Below are positions 49,501 to 59,370 of a DNA stretch of 64,000 nt, in pieces. The stretch's first letter is position 1. The number at the start of each line of letters is the position of its first letter. The notes under the pieces are model-generated. The model saw only the letters and a list, made by a program, of their open reading frames with translations. It did no database searches and was not told where the DNA came from. The DNA comes from Dermacentor variabilis (lineage: Eukaryota > Arthropoda > Arachnida > Ixodida > Ixodidae). The stretch spans positions 200,824,627 through 200,888,626 of the forward strand of contig NC_134569.1 of NCBI RefSeq assembly GCF_050947875.1, written 5' to 3'. The position numbers and the translations under genes were made by a program.

Positions 49501-50840
49501 GACAATAGCAATATGCGGGGCTATAAAGTCGCATAACATTGCAGCTCAACTTACAAAATTGCGTTCGCCGTCATAAGGTAGGAACTTCGTAAGCGTACTC
49601 CACTGAGGCGCACAACAAACGTCAGAAATGGAGTTGAACGTGACACAAGCAGCTGTTTTGTCAGACCCGCGTTTGTTCTTAAACTGTGACCGATGGGGTG
49701 ATGGAACAACCTGTCCTGGGCGCACGCAAAGAGCTAGTTCGGCGCATCGTCAAGGTCTTCTGGCGCACTGTCCAATATATACATTTATATAGCAGATACG
49801 ATCTGAATTTTAATCAAATAGTAAATAAATATGGTGCAGCCGGCGTTCGGGATAAATCTTATCAAGCTATTTTCATTATATTTATTAGAATGGCTTCCTC
49901 TGCGGTCATATCGCAGTACAAAGCGCGACAACTTGAAGCAGGCGTTGCGCGTTCGGTGTGCTTCGAGCAAGCAAGAAAAAAAAGTTGGCAGAACTCTTGC
50001 GTGTTAACAAGACCATGCACTAAAAGGTACGAAACTGAACTGAAGATACAGTGAAGACGCTCACAGGTGTTGCATTTGTTTGATTTTTTTTTTCGCTTTT
50101 AACAAACACAGCCTCTCCTCCATGACGAAGTCACGGAGGACAGACTGTGCTCCACAGGCCAAAGCTCCACATGCCAAAGCCAACCATGCGAAAGCTGTTT
50201 CCGTTCGTGCAGGGTTTCAAGGAATGTCTCCATAAGTAAGTAAATTACAAGTCAGCAGTTCAAAGAACACATTACAAGGTGTTTCTAAAGTTGACAAACC
50301 CGCCAGCAACTGCGGACGCTATAGAAAATATTCAGTTTGCAGCAGCAGTATTCACTCAAGTGCATTTAGAGTCCAGAACGGAACGCACTCGAAAGTTCTC
50401 AGGCGGCATATCTCAACCGAAAAGAGTATGACACCATCCTGTGGGACAGCCTGTCGAACAAGGTGCTCTGATACGTACCGGCTTCCTCTAATACTCAAAA
50501 ACCCTTTATTGGCGATCCGCTATGGTTGTCCTTTCATCATGGCTGGCAGAGACGCACGTAATAGCATTGTCAGTGCTGGCAGCAACCGCACCTTGCGGAC
50601 CTCACCGCTATTCCGAACACTCTGGATGCGCCAACGCTGAACTATTCCCCATTGTTGCTATCAGCAGCGCTAGCGGACCCAAAGACACAAATATATACTT
50701 CTTTCTTGTGTGTTGGGCAAGCAACAAGTTTAATAATTGTTCCATAACTATCCCAGCAAATAAAGCATATTAGAACAGTAGCTTACTCGATTGATTTATG
50801 TTCGGTAGTGAAATGATATTTACGAAACTACCTAATTATT
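46530..50840. other. Unassigned DNA
   Basis: No gene is recognised. It includes a 12-bp perfect hairpin at 47077-47103 (agaagcatgaac / gttcatgcttct), T-tracts at 47366-47379 and 47717-47733, and AAATAAA-like hexamers near 47169. Medium frames on both strands at 47.4-48.8 kb are GC- or purine-driven. Confidence 0.35.
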
Positions 50841-51014
50841 TTATTTATTTATTTGTTTGTTTGTTTTAGGCGGGCGGAAAAATGCCCGTGGCTAAAGTGC
50901 ACGCAGGTTTGAGGAAGACAGACGGAAGGCAATTGCACAGTTTAGTCCGGTAGACCCCGCGCCAAGGTGGCACTTCGCTATCTCCCGCCTTCTTCCGACA
51001 AAGAAACGAAATAT

Positions 51015-51070
51015 AAGAGAGAGAGAGGAGAGAGAGAGGAGAGAGAGAGAGATGGGTGGAGGGAGAGAGA
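51015..51070. repeat. (GA)n interrupted microsatellite
   Basis: GA units with GGA interruptions. Confidence 0.9.
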
Positions 51071-51119
51071 ACACACAATAAAAGTATCCATCTAATGAAA
51101 CAACAGCGCCTGCTCGATC

Positions 51120-52150
51120 GTGTCTTTGCCAATCATGCCCCAGTTAGCGACAACTTTCGTCCCCCTAAATGACCTCCGAGCGGGCAGCAGGCCGTACGAC
51201 GAGACAAATGAAAACAGGCGGCCAGTGCCAGGATTCCCTAATCCAGACACTGATCCCGCCTCCCTTGCCCTCGCAGCTCTCGCTCGAGGAGGCGGCAGGA
51301 CAACGGACCAGCGGACGCAGCGCCGCGCGGACACGGAATCGACGGGTCCCGGCTGTGGGCCGAGGCTCCGCTATATCGCCAGCGCACGCTTCGGCACCGG
51401 CCCAACGAAGATCGCGTGGGCCGAGAGCCCAATAGACGCGACGAAACACATTGCCGCCGTACAGTTGGCCCAGCAAAGAGAGACGAGAGTGGTCGAGGCC
51501 TGGCGCATCTCGTCTGTCCGTCTGTGCGTATAGCTTAGCGGGAAGAGCGGTCGAAAACGGTGTAGCTCCGGCGCTGGCGGTACCTACCGCTAATGACTGC
51601 GCGAGACGGCGGGGACTGCGCGTGGCCGCGCTCTGAATCAATACGCGCGGCCGGACACGCATCGATCACGCGTAATCCTCTCGCGAGCAACGACAAGGAC
51701 CGAGCTCAGCGGCCGCATCCTCACCTGATCCCACAGGCCCCCTTGCCACCCGTCCTCAGGCCCACCGGCGGCCCCGTATCACCGAGCGACACGGTTCTCC
51801 CATATAAGAGGCCGACCGCCGTCGAGCATCTCGCCGCTGCGATCACCACCAACGAGGCGGGCCCATACGCGGACAATGCTCTCTCGAGCGCGCTCAGAGG
51901 AGTGGCTCCAAATGAGCGGAACATTAGTGGGCCGGGGGGGAGGTAAGGATGCGACACCGTGCTGGCTATCTCGTTCTGCGGAGAGCCCGCGGACATCGCT
52001 TTTCTCTCTCTTTCGCACGTTCGTGGCTCGGTTCTCGTCGTACTCTTCCCTGCATGCAACCTTCTCTTCCTCCTCCCCAGTTATCAGGCCGGTACTGATC
52101 GCCCGCCGGGACGGCTAGGACTCCGATCGACTTCGGCCCGTCGCGGTCTG
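51120..52150. promoter_or_regulatory. CpG-rich island, possible promoter or first exon
   Basis: About 1 kb of CpG-rich DNA with several overlapping open frames on both strands, such as 51120-51533 (+) and 51165-51662 (-). None contains a domain I know. A TATA-like ccatataagagg lies at 51799-51810. The open frames probably result from low stop-codon density in GC-rich DNA. This may be the 5' region of a host gene, but no splice donor and exon combination could be supported. Confidence 0.3.
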
Positions 52151-52700
52151 CGCCTTCTGTATATATGTTATGGCTTGGATGCGGTGTGTCCTACCCGAAT
52201 GGGGTATATTGCGGAATTAGAAGATTAGCGATGTCCCCGAAGGAACAGTGAGCGAGCCACTTCCTGCCCTACAGCCGGCTTCCGTTTGCCAGAGTGTTTT
52301 CCCTGCTTTTTCTATCGTATTCCTAATCGGGGCGCTCTGCAAGACAGCTGTATAGATTCGCTCGCGGCCCTTTACTACAAGCGAAGGGATTTGAAGGTGA
52401 CTGTTTATCAGCTCATATACTCGCGACCTACCCTGAAAAGTTCTTTAGGCGCTCTACATATCGCAAGTAAAATAGGTCCGAAGATACATAATAGGGAAAA
52501 AGAAAATGCCGACGGCAGGGAAGGTAGGAAGGAAGCACAGCGTATCAGTAGTTTACACTCTACGGAGGTTTACCCCATCGGTTCTGGTTATTGCGACGGC
52601 TTCATCCTACGGAACGACTTGTTGCAATGCCCTCAGAAACTTTCTTTTAGTCTTGCTAAAGGCCATGTTCAGCGGTACGCGGGCTTTCCTTGCCAGGTCT
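52151..52700. other. Unassigned DNA
   Basis: The 157-codon frame 52286-52759 (+) has no known domain and runs into inverted-repeat DNA. Confidence 0.35.
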
Positions 52701-52701
52701 T

Positions 52702-52876
52702 TAATTTCAAATTTCAGCTTCAATGTCTCTCGGGGTCTTGCGCGATAATTATATGGTGATCCATTTTTCTTCCTTTGTTTCTTTCTCTTTTTTTCAGGCC
52801 AAGCTTACTTTGCGAAGCCTCCCGGACTGCTGGGTGCTGCTGCTATCTTGCCGAGTAGCTCATAGTCCAAAAAAAA
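52702..52876 (+). repeat. Inverted repeat A, left copy (175 bp)
   Basis: Inverse partner at 54019-54193. Shared phrases include cttcaatgtctctcggggtc, cttcctttgtttctttctc and tgctgctgctatcttgccg. Confidence 0.9.
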
Positions 52877-52955
52877 AAAAAAAATTAATTTAGGTGCCCG
52901 ATGGTGGGTTCGAACCTCGGTCCCTCAGCAGTAGGTCACAATCGCTTCTTCTTTC
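52877..52955 (-). mobile_element. tRNA-like SINE head next to an A-tract
   Basis: The minus strand has cctactgctgagggaccgagg followed by a perfect B-box-like ggttcgaaccc (52906-52916 region) and closes in a long T/A tract (52869-52884). It looks like the head of a second SINE family, with no tail in place. Confidence 0.4.
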
Positions 52956-53064
52956 TTCCCTTTATTGCATTAACAAATAAGACAGCACCGATCTACAAGC
53001 AATAAGGTTTAGGTACACACATGGTGTTTCAATACATAGTATTTTATACGTCAGGCAAACACAT

Positions 53065-53259
53065 GCCCTTTAGCATGGAGCCCATTTTGTATGTTTCTCG
53101 AAAAACACCGTTTGCCGCTGGAGCAGATGCACTGTCTCCTACGCCTCTTCATCGCTTCCCCTACTTGAGATTGGGCTAGCAAGGTGTGTTCAGACGCGTC
53201 GTCCGAATGTACTCGCCACCAGGCGCTAAATCATTTCTCTTCAAACCGCACTCAGCAAC
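53065..53259 (+). repeat. Inverted repeat B, left copy (195 bp)
   Basis: Inverse partner at 54523-54717. Shared: gccctttagcatggagc, gtttctcgaaaaacac, gcgctaaatcatttctcttc. Confidence 0.9.
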
Positions 53260-53327
53260 TAATTTTTGGGGGGGGGATTTTTTATGCTAAGCATATTACT
53301 AGAGCTCAACGCAGCTCCTCAGGCGCG

Positions 53328-53503
53328 GCGGTGTCGCCTTCAATACCACGTGACACCGTGACGTCACGACAGAGGAGAAACGGGGCTCCAACTCGCGCCG
53401 TCGCTCGCGGCGTCGCCTTTAAGGCTGACCACGTGACACCATGACGTCACGACAGAGGAGAAACGGGCTCCAACTCGCGCCGTCGCTCGCGGCGGTATAT
53501 AAG
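53328..53503 (+). promoter_or_regulatory. Duplicated E-box/CRE module with TATA box
   Basis: Two 83-bp units each carry CACGTG (53347-53352, 53430-53435) followed seven bases later by the palindrome TGACGTCA (53359-53366, 53442-53449), then gacagaggagaaacgg and a GC-rich stretch. The second unit is followed by TATATAAG at 53496-53503. E-box (bHLH-type) and full CRE (CREB/ATF-type) sites in this arrangement look like a polymerase II promoter reading to the right. The sites are seen; activity is inference. Confidence 0.55.
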
Positions 53504-53549
53504 CAGCTGCGCTTGTTTCTAGGTGGCTTTGCCTCAACTCTTGCAAGAT

Positions 53550-53640
53550 GGGCTGGGTGGGAATCGAACCAGGGTCTCCGGAGTGTGAGACGGAGACGCT
53601 ACCACTGAGCCACGAGTACGATGCTTCAAAGCGGTACAAA
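53550..53640 (-). mobile_element. tRNA-like sequence, antisense to the promoter module
   Basis: The minus strand reads actcgtggctcagtggtag (A-box region) and ggttcgattcc (B box, 53565-53575), spaced as in a tRNA. Acceptor and anticodon stems do not close properly, so it is a tRNA-derived SINE head or tRNA pseudogene and not a working tRNA. Confidence 0.6.
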
Positions 53641-54018
53641 AGCGCCTCTAGTGAATGCGGTGTTGTCTTAGAAACGAGCTGTTTCTAAGGCTCAGGCGTG
53701 CGTCGCTTGCTCAGGCGCACATTTCGTTACCGCGCCGAACGCTGCGTTGCTCGACGCTCACCGCGTCCAATGCGGGGCGCGTAGTCGCTGCGCCGTAGCC
53801 CATTGTCTTACACGCCTTGGCGGGTCGACGGGAACGCTGTCGCGTTCCACTCTTGAAGGCGAAGCAGAGTAACGCATGAGTTGTTTCTTCGTCTAGCCGA
53901 ACCGTCTAGCCGTCTAGCCAAGCAACAGCAGTTCACCAGGCTAAACAGTGGTTCAACAACTAAAATAAAGGCTAGTATGCTTCGCATCCTGGGCTTAACC
54001 TTAGCTAAGCCACAGCCA
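53641..54018. other. GC-rich cassette remainder
   Basis: Continues the unit between the tRNA-like sequence and repeat A'. It contains a short TTTCTAAG-type inverted motif (aacgagctgtttctaag, 53674) and gtctagccg repetition at 53893-53918. No coding signal is seen. Confidence 0.35.
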
Positions 54019-54193
54019 TTTTTTGGACTATGAGCTACTCGGCAAGATAGCAGCAGCACCCAGCAGTCCGGGAGCCTTTGCAAAGTAAGCTTGGCTTGAA
54101 AAAAAGAGAAAGAAACAAAGGAAGAAAAATGGATCGCCGTATAATTATCGCGCAAGACCCCGAGAGACATTGAAGCTAAAATTTGAAATTTGA
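54019..54193 (-). repeat. Inverted repeat A, right copy
   Basis: Inverse of 52702-52876 with few mismatches, mainly at the outer edge. Confidence 0.9.
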
Positions 54194-54522
54194 ACAAAGG
54201 CATCCATTTGGGCTGCGGATCTTAATTAATCGCGGAGTTCCTTCGTGAATATCGTACATCACAGTTTTTTAGAGACTATATGGACCAATCAGTACGAACA
54301 TGCCTTATGGAGGTTCTTCAGGATTTTCGAAAAGCAAAAACCGAATTCAGAATGGTGTTACATTGACGTCCTTTTCCAAAGTTCGCTGAAGGCCGTCCCA
54401 GAAAAAGGTATGCCATCCTTACAATATGTGAAGAAATGTTCGATGGGCTCGTTGCTTGCCATGGAAGTATGCACCCTGCGGCATCGCGACCTCTCGCCTG
54501 CCACCATGTCTTAACAGGGAGC
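54194..54522. other. Unassigned DNA between A' and B'
   Basis: Nothing recognised. Confidence 0.4.
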
Positions 54523-54717
54523 GTTGCTGAGTGCGGTTTGAAGAGAAATGATTTAGCGCCTGGTGGCAAGTAAATTCGGACGACGCGTCTGAACACACCT
54601 TGCTAGCCCAATCTCAAGTAGGGGAAGCGATGAAGAGGTATAAAAGACAGCGCATCTGCTCCAGCGGCAAACAGTGTTTTTCGAGAAACATTCAAAATGT
54701 GCTCCATGCTAAAGGGC
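54523..54717 (-). repeat. Inverted repeat B, right copy
   Basis: Inverse of 53065-53259. It carries a TATA-like tataaaag (54638-54645) that the left copy lacks. Confidence 0.9.
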
Positions 54718-54769
54718 ACTTTTAAATAGAAGAATGTTTCAATAACCAGTTCAAGAAAACCCCACGGGG

Positions 54770-56470
54770 TATTTGGCATGTTGGTTGGTTGGGTGGTCAA
54801 TTCGGGTTTAATGGCGCAAAGGCGACCGAGGCCATGTATGCTGCGCCAGTAGCAAGAAAACAGAAAACGCAACGTGAAAGCAGGCAGACCTGCGTTACAT
54901 TATAGTTGGCGTGAATAGCCAGTTGTCTCTAAAAAGTCGAACAAGTTAATAAATGGCACTAGCCGGTCATCTGCCAGTAATAGGGCAAGGTATAAATTTA
55001 CATGTAAATTATACAGGTTGTGTAAAAGCTTCCGTCTGTGTGTTTCGATGTGTGGGCATCTCATAAGAAAGTGTATCCCTGTAAGAGGTTCATAAACGAG
55101 AAGAAAGGGGGTTAACCGAGGGGCCCGATCTTTATTAGTCATATCATAAGAAGCCAACAAACACTGACACCAAGGACAACATAAGGGAGAGTAGTTGTGC
55201 TTAATAAATGAAATAAAGAAACGATAAAATAATAGAAATTAAAGTGGATGAAAAAACAACTTGCCGCAGGTGGGTACCAAACCCACAACCTTCGCATTCC
55301 GCGTGCGATGCTCTACCAATTGAGCTATACCGCGGCGTCGTTTCCCCATCCACTTTCTCGAGTATTTATGTGTCCTAGTAGAACCCTGGCAGTGTTAGCC
55401 AGCGCAAGCGAAGGTTGTGGGTTCGGTTCCTACCTGCGGCAAGTCATTTTTTCATCCACTTTCATTTCCATTAATTTACCGTTTCTTTATTTCATTTATT
55501 AAGCACAAATAATTTCCCCTATGTCGTCCTTGGTGTCAGTGTTTGTTGGCTTCTTATGATATGTAAGAGGTTTATGGCACTTAGCGGAAGTTGGCGGGTT
55601 TTCTTTTAGAAGGAGAAAATTGCGCGTAAGATGTGCGAATCCAATCCGAAGCCCAACTAACATCACCTCACGGAACCGTTGCTGGCTATTGCACGACTTC
55701 CACTCGCGAGTTACGGGTTCAGTATGATGTAGTTTGTACAGTGGTCCCATTCGTGTTGCCATTTTGACCTCAAGGCCTTCATAATCGCACGGACACTATC
55801 TTTATATGGAAGTGTTGCGTTTGTTATCTCCTTGTACGCTGCCATTCACGCGCATCTATCCGCTGCTTCATTACCCGGTATCCCAACATGGCGTGGTACC
55901 GAGCAAAACCTAATTGATCTGCCGTATTCGTTTGATGTTACCATGTTTAAAATATCCCCCGGTTCACGTTCGGATTTCACGTGTAGAGTCTTCAGTGTGC
56001 TTAGGGAATCAGTGTATACGACTGTGTTTTCGTGTTTGTCAGCGTCTTTTGAACTACAGTCCATATTGCGTAGACTTCGGCCGTGTAAGCAGAGGAATGC
56101 TGTGGTAATCGAATACTTGTTTCCTACTTATTTAGTCACGGTCCAACACCCACGTGTTTTTGTGTTTTAGAGCAGCCATCAGTGTAAAATTCAGTGTAAA
56201 CGTGCACGAACGATGTCACAACCAGGTTGGGAAGATATTCAACTTTGATTGTTCTGTTCGTTCTTTTGTCATTTGCTTCTGTCAATTATGTATAAAGCGT
56301 TCCCGTATGGTGGACCGATGCTGTCAGTTACTCGTTCCACTACAACCTCTCTGTCAACCACCGAATGTTCAGTAAAGCTCTTCCTCGGCTGCACGAACTG
56401 GAATGTCGGTATGCTGGTCGATACAATGAAGAAATTCGCAATGTCAAAGCACCGCTACAGAAAACGGGGA
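54770..56470 (-). mobile_element. I-like LINE: RNase H, C-terminus and 3' end, SINE-interrupted
   Basis: Reading down the minus strand: an RT-connection-like stretch with VVERVTDSIGPPYGNALY (about 56330), the RNase H start FYTDGC (about 56185), SAYTAEVYAIW (about 56085), VVYTDSLSTLKTL and the final RNase H motif VPRHVGIPGNEAADR (55850-56020), then GLRIGFAHLTRNF (about 55650) and a Cys/His knuckle split by a SINE: PPTSAKCHKPLT before it, EPLTGIHFLMRCP after it. The 3' end runs ggcctcggtcgcctttgcg then ccattaaacccg to about 54770. Frameshifts occur. The same 3' tail appears as the 39-bp insertion at 6229-6267. Confidence 0.8.
55080..55576 (-). mobile_element. Foldback SINE pair inserted in the LINE, target duplication kept
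   Basis: The insert 55095-55561 is flanked by tgtaagaggttcat (55080) and tgtaagaggtttat (55562). Removing it rejoins the LINE knuckle (...CHKPLT / YEPLTGIH...). The minus-strand part 55095-55340 is a full tRNA-derived SINE: A-box-like tatagctcaattggtagag (about 55317-55335), B-box-like gggtttggtaccc (55270-55282), and a tail ending aaccccctttcttctcg. The plus-strand part 55418-55562 repeats its body as an inverted copy, with tails outward. The inverted arms are 55141-55295 and 55418-55562. This SINE family differs from the one at 44964. Confidence 0.85.
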
Positions 56471-56479
56471 CGAAAAAGG

Positions 56480-57277
56480 AATACAGAGGCAGTTTAGTAC
56501 GCTGGCGCCCGCCGGTCGACCGATGAGCAGCCTTGTCGCCGTTTGTTCGGTGATCAGAACGGCACGCACTACCGAAACACGTGCCAAGAATGTATGGGGG
56601 CAGCACACTTAGTGAGCCAACTTTAAATAGTCAGTGCGTTTACTGACCGCTATAAAAAACTATTTTTTTCTTTCAACGCAACCCCACGGACGAACGGGAA
56701 TGAAAGAGCCGCAAATTAATTAGTTTCGCATTTGCCGTAGCTTGGGAAAGACGAAAGTAATAGGCCACAATCGTATATTTCTATCGTGCCAACGCGAGCT
56801 ATCGTGCCAACGCGTCACATCGCGCATAGCACGGGTGCGCGAGGGCGCATGCGCGCGCGTCAGGTACCTTTACGCCAATTACGGAGGAATGGGAACGGGC
56901 TAATTTACAGCATTTCATTAACCGCATCGCATAGGTGCCAAATTGTACGTTGTATCTGCATTTTTTTTCCTTTTTTCCTGCGCGACAGTGTCTTGAGAAC
57001 TTGGCTTGACAAATGAAGAAAGTTTAGGCTGAATGAGCTATAGTGATGTCGATCCAGTAAGAGAACTAACATCTAGTTGAAAATGAGCTAAAATATTTTC
57101 TCTTTCTTTCCTTGCTTTTTTTTTTAAATTGAGCTCTTTACGGTGTGAACGCAACCAATTACCTTACCCTTCGAGGCGCATTGCTGCGTGGACACGTCAG
57201 AAGGCGTGACATATTCCTAGGTAAAGAAAAAAAAACATACAAAGGATTTCGCGCACAAATTGAGCATTTCGTATTGT
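56480..57277. other. Unassigned DNA
   Basis: Nothing recognised. CG/GC alternation occurs near 56845-56860. Confidence 0.35.
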
Positions 57278-57533
57278 GTCGCTGGACCCGGCGCTCAACT
57301 AACACGACACAAGCCACCGGAGTTTGGTAGCACTGGTGGCCGCAGGCTGCGTAATTGACGCACCACAGAATGTTGCTCAACTAAGGATGGTCGATAGAAC
57401 GACCTGTCGCTGGACCCGCCGCTCAACTAACACGACACAAGCCACCGGAGTTTGGCAGCACTGGTGGCCGCAGGCTGCGTAATTCACGCACCACAGAATG
57501 CTGCTCAACTAAGGATGGTCGATAGAACGACCT
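57278..57533. repeat. 128-bp tandem duplication, two copies
   Basis: 57278-57405 and 57406-57533 are identical apart from four substitutions and have no indel. Each begins gtcgctggacccg and ends gatagaacgacct. Confidence 0.97.
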
Positions 57534-59190
57534 GCGATGAAAAGGAATGTACGATCATTGGCGTCGCTTTAGCGGGCTGACAGTGGAACCTCCGCGAAGC
57601 GCTTGTTTACCTACAGCGAGAGATAGCGCATTTCTGGCACCAAACAGCTTGCTTCATCTGAGCTCTGATATACAGTAGGAGAATGGTATTAGTAAAGAGC
57701 GGTTTTAAGATCAGGAATGCCGGCTGCGAGTGCTAACCTAGGCAGTAGCGTTGCTAAGATGATGAGGCCGCGAGCAATATATTCCTCTGTATCGGCCATA
57801 TATGTTGAATCCGAACTTCTTGTGGTCGTTTTTGTCTATGTATGAGAAGGGAATACTTAAAAGACGGCTATTTCACAGCAGTCAACATACCAGCACTACG
57901 CTGCGAAATGGAACAACAGCAACAACAACAACAAGCAATCTTTGAAATAGAACGTGTCACACGCGAAAGATGCATACAAACATGCCAAAGCAACAAAAAC
58001 AAAAAAAAATAGCAGAAAGTAAGGCTGAAGATAAGCAGAAAGCCGTTGCGTCGACCACACGTAAACGCAAGGCATCAAATGTTCGTAATTGAGTAAATGA
58101 ACTGCAGTATACATATGTAGACGCCACAAAGTTTCTGTAAACATGTAAGGGCGCCACCCCCAAATGGAGGCGCAGTACATCGTAGTGCGGACCGCACCAC
58201 AGAAAGTGATCGACGATTGCGGTCTATAAATCTTATCCCAGTCCTCCCTCCCGAGTCTGCCAGAAGGCAAAAAAAAAAAAAAAGAAAAGAAAAAAAGATT
58301 CGTTTCATCTAACACGCCGACTCTCCGACGTGCAGCTAAGTTGCATTTTTTGCGGAACATTGCCTGCCCGAGTTGCAATATTGAGCCAACCTTACAATCC
58401 CCTCGAATAGAAAGCGGAGAACGAAAAAAAAAGAAAAATTGCAAAAACCGTCGTCAGCGACGGCGGTGCGAGATCATCAAAAAGCGGTCGAATTCGTCAG
58501 TCCGCTAATACAACGGGGGACGACCGAGACCGAAGAGGAGTGCGGTCCCGGAACAGACGGCGTCGGCAGCGCGATCGTTCGATGGGCTCGTTCTCATCAA
58601 GGTGTAAACACACACGCACGCGCATACAAAGCACACACGCACACGCACGCGAGCTCTCCCCCCGTGCCTTCGAAGTAGGAAGCGTCGCGGTGCCGTCCGG
58701 TCACGCCGGAGGGTGTGGCGCTGTTCGCCGGCCGGCGTCTTTAATGGCGGGCGCACGCACGCGCGCGCAACGCAAACGACGGCCCACCGGGCCGCTCGTT
58801 TGTTTTGTTTGCTTCCTCCACCACGGGCGATACACCCGCGGAGAAAGGGGGAGGGGAGCCCACGTTGCTGGCGCAAGAGCGAGCCAGCTGCGGTGATCGC
58901 GGAACCCGCCCAGCGATACCGGAGACGACCGTAGCGAAGGGGCTCGAAAAATGGGACGGCGCCCAAGGCGGCCGTGCCGTCTCTCTTCACACCTCTGTGT
59001 GCGCGCAGGGGCAACTCCATCTATTCGTACGCGCCTCCGTAAATACGCGCCAAGCGGCAATCCCTTCTGCATCGAAACAGCCCCAAATTGTCGAACGATC
59101 CGTCGGGAGCAAGGCGTCACCGGTCGGTGTAACCAGCCGAGAACTTGATGGGTGCATCGTTTGGAGTTTATTCGACGTTTGCCCGACTAA
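57534..59190. other. Unassigned DNA with a CpG-rich patch
   Basis: 58440-59110 is GC/CpG-rich with overlapping frames on both strands (for example 58505-59020 -, 58805-59209 +) and CACACG-type repetition near 58615-58650. I found no domain. It is a possible CpG-island promoter. A-runs at 58268-58282 and 58426-58433 are simple. Confidence 0.3.
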
Positions 59191-59193
59191 TGC

Positions 59194-59370
59194 CCGTATT
59201 GAGAAATGAACCTTAACTCGAAGCCCGTGCTTGACTTGATCTAAATGGCGCTTGTCGCGAACGTGCCGAAGGAAACGAAATCAGCTTCCTGTTGGGCACG
59301 TTCACGCTGCGGGCATCGTTTAGATCGAGTCAAGCATGAGCTTCAAATTCAGACGCATTTCTCAATACGG
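59194..59370. mobile_element. 177-bp hairpin MITE
   Basis: The whole segment folds on itself. ccgtattgagaaatg at 59195-59209 mirrors cattt-ctcaatacgg ending at 59370. The match continues inward through gcttgactygatctaaa to cgaacgtgcc / gggcacgttc with small gaps and a loop near 59275-59288. It has no coding capacity. A target duplication is not evident. Confidence 0.75.

Noticed and set aside
51120..51662. Overlapping 137- and 165-codon frames as a host exon
   Set aside because: Both strands are open because of CpG-rich composition. No domain, splice site pair or codon evidence separates them.
53550..53640. Functional tRNA gene on the minus strand
   Set aside because: A and B boxes are good, but the acceptor and anticodon stems do not pair and the anticodon loop cannot be set to seven bases.
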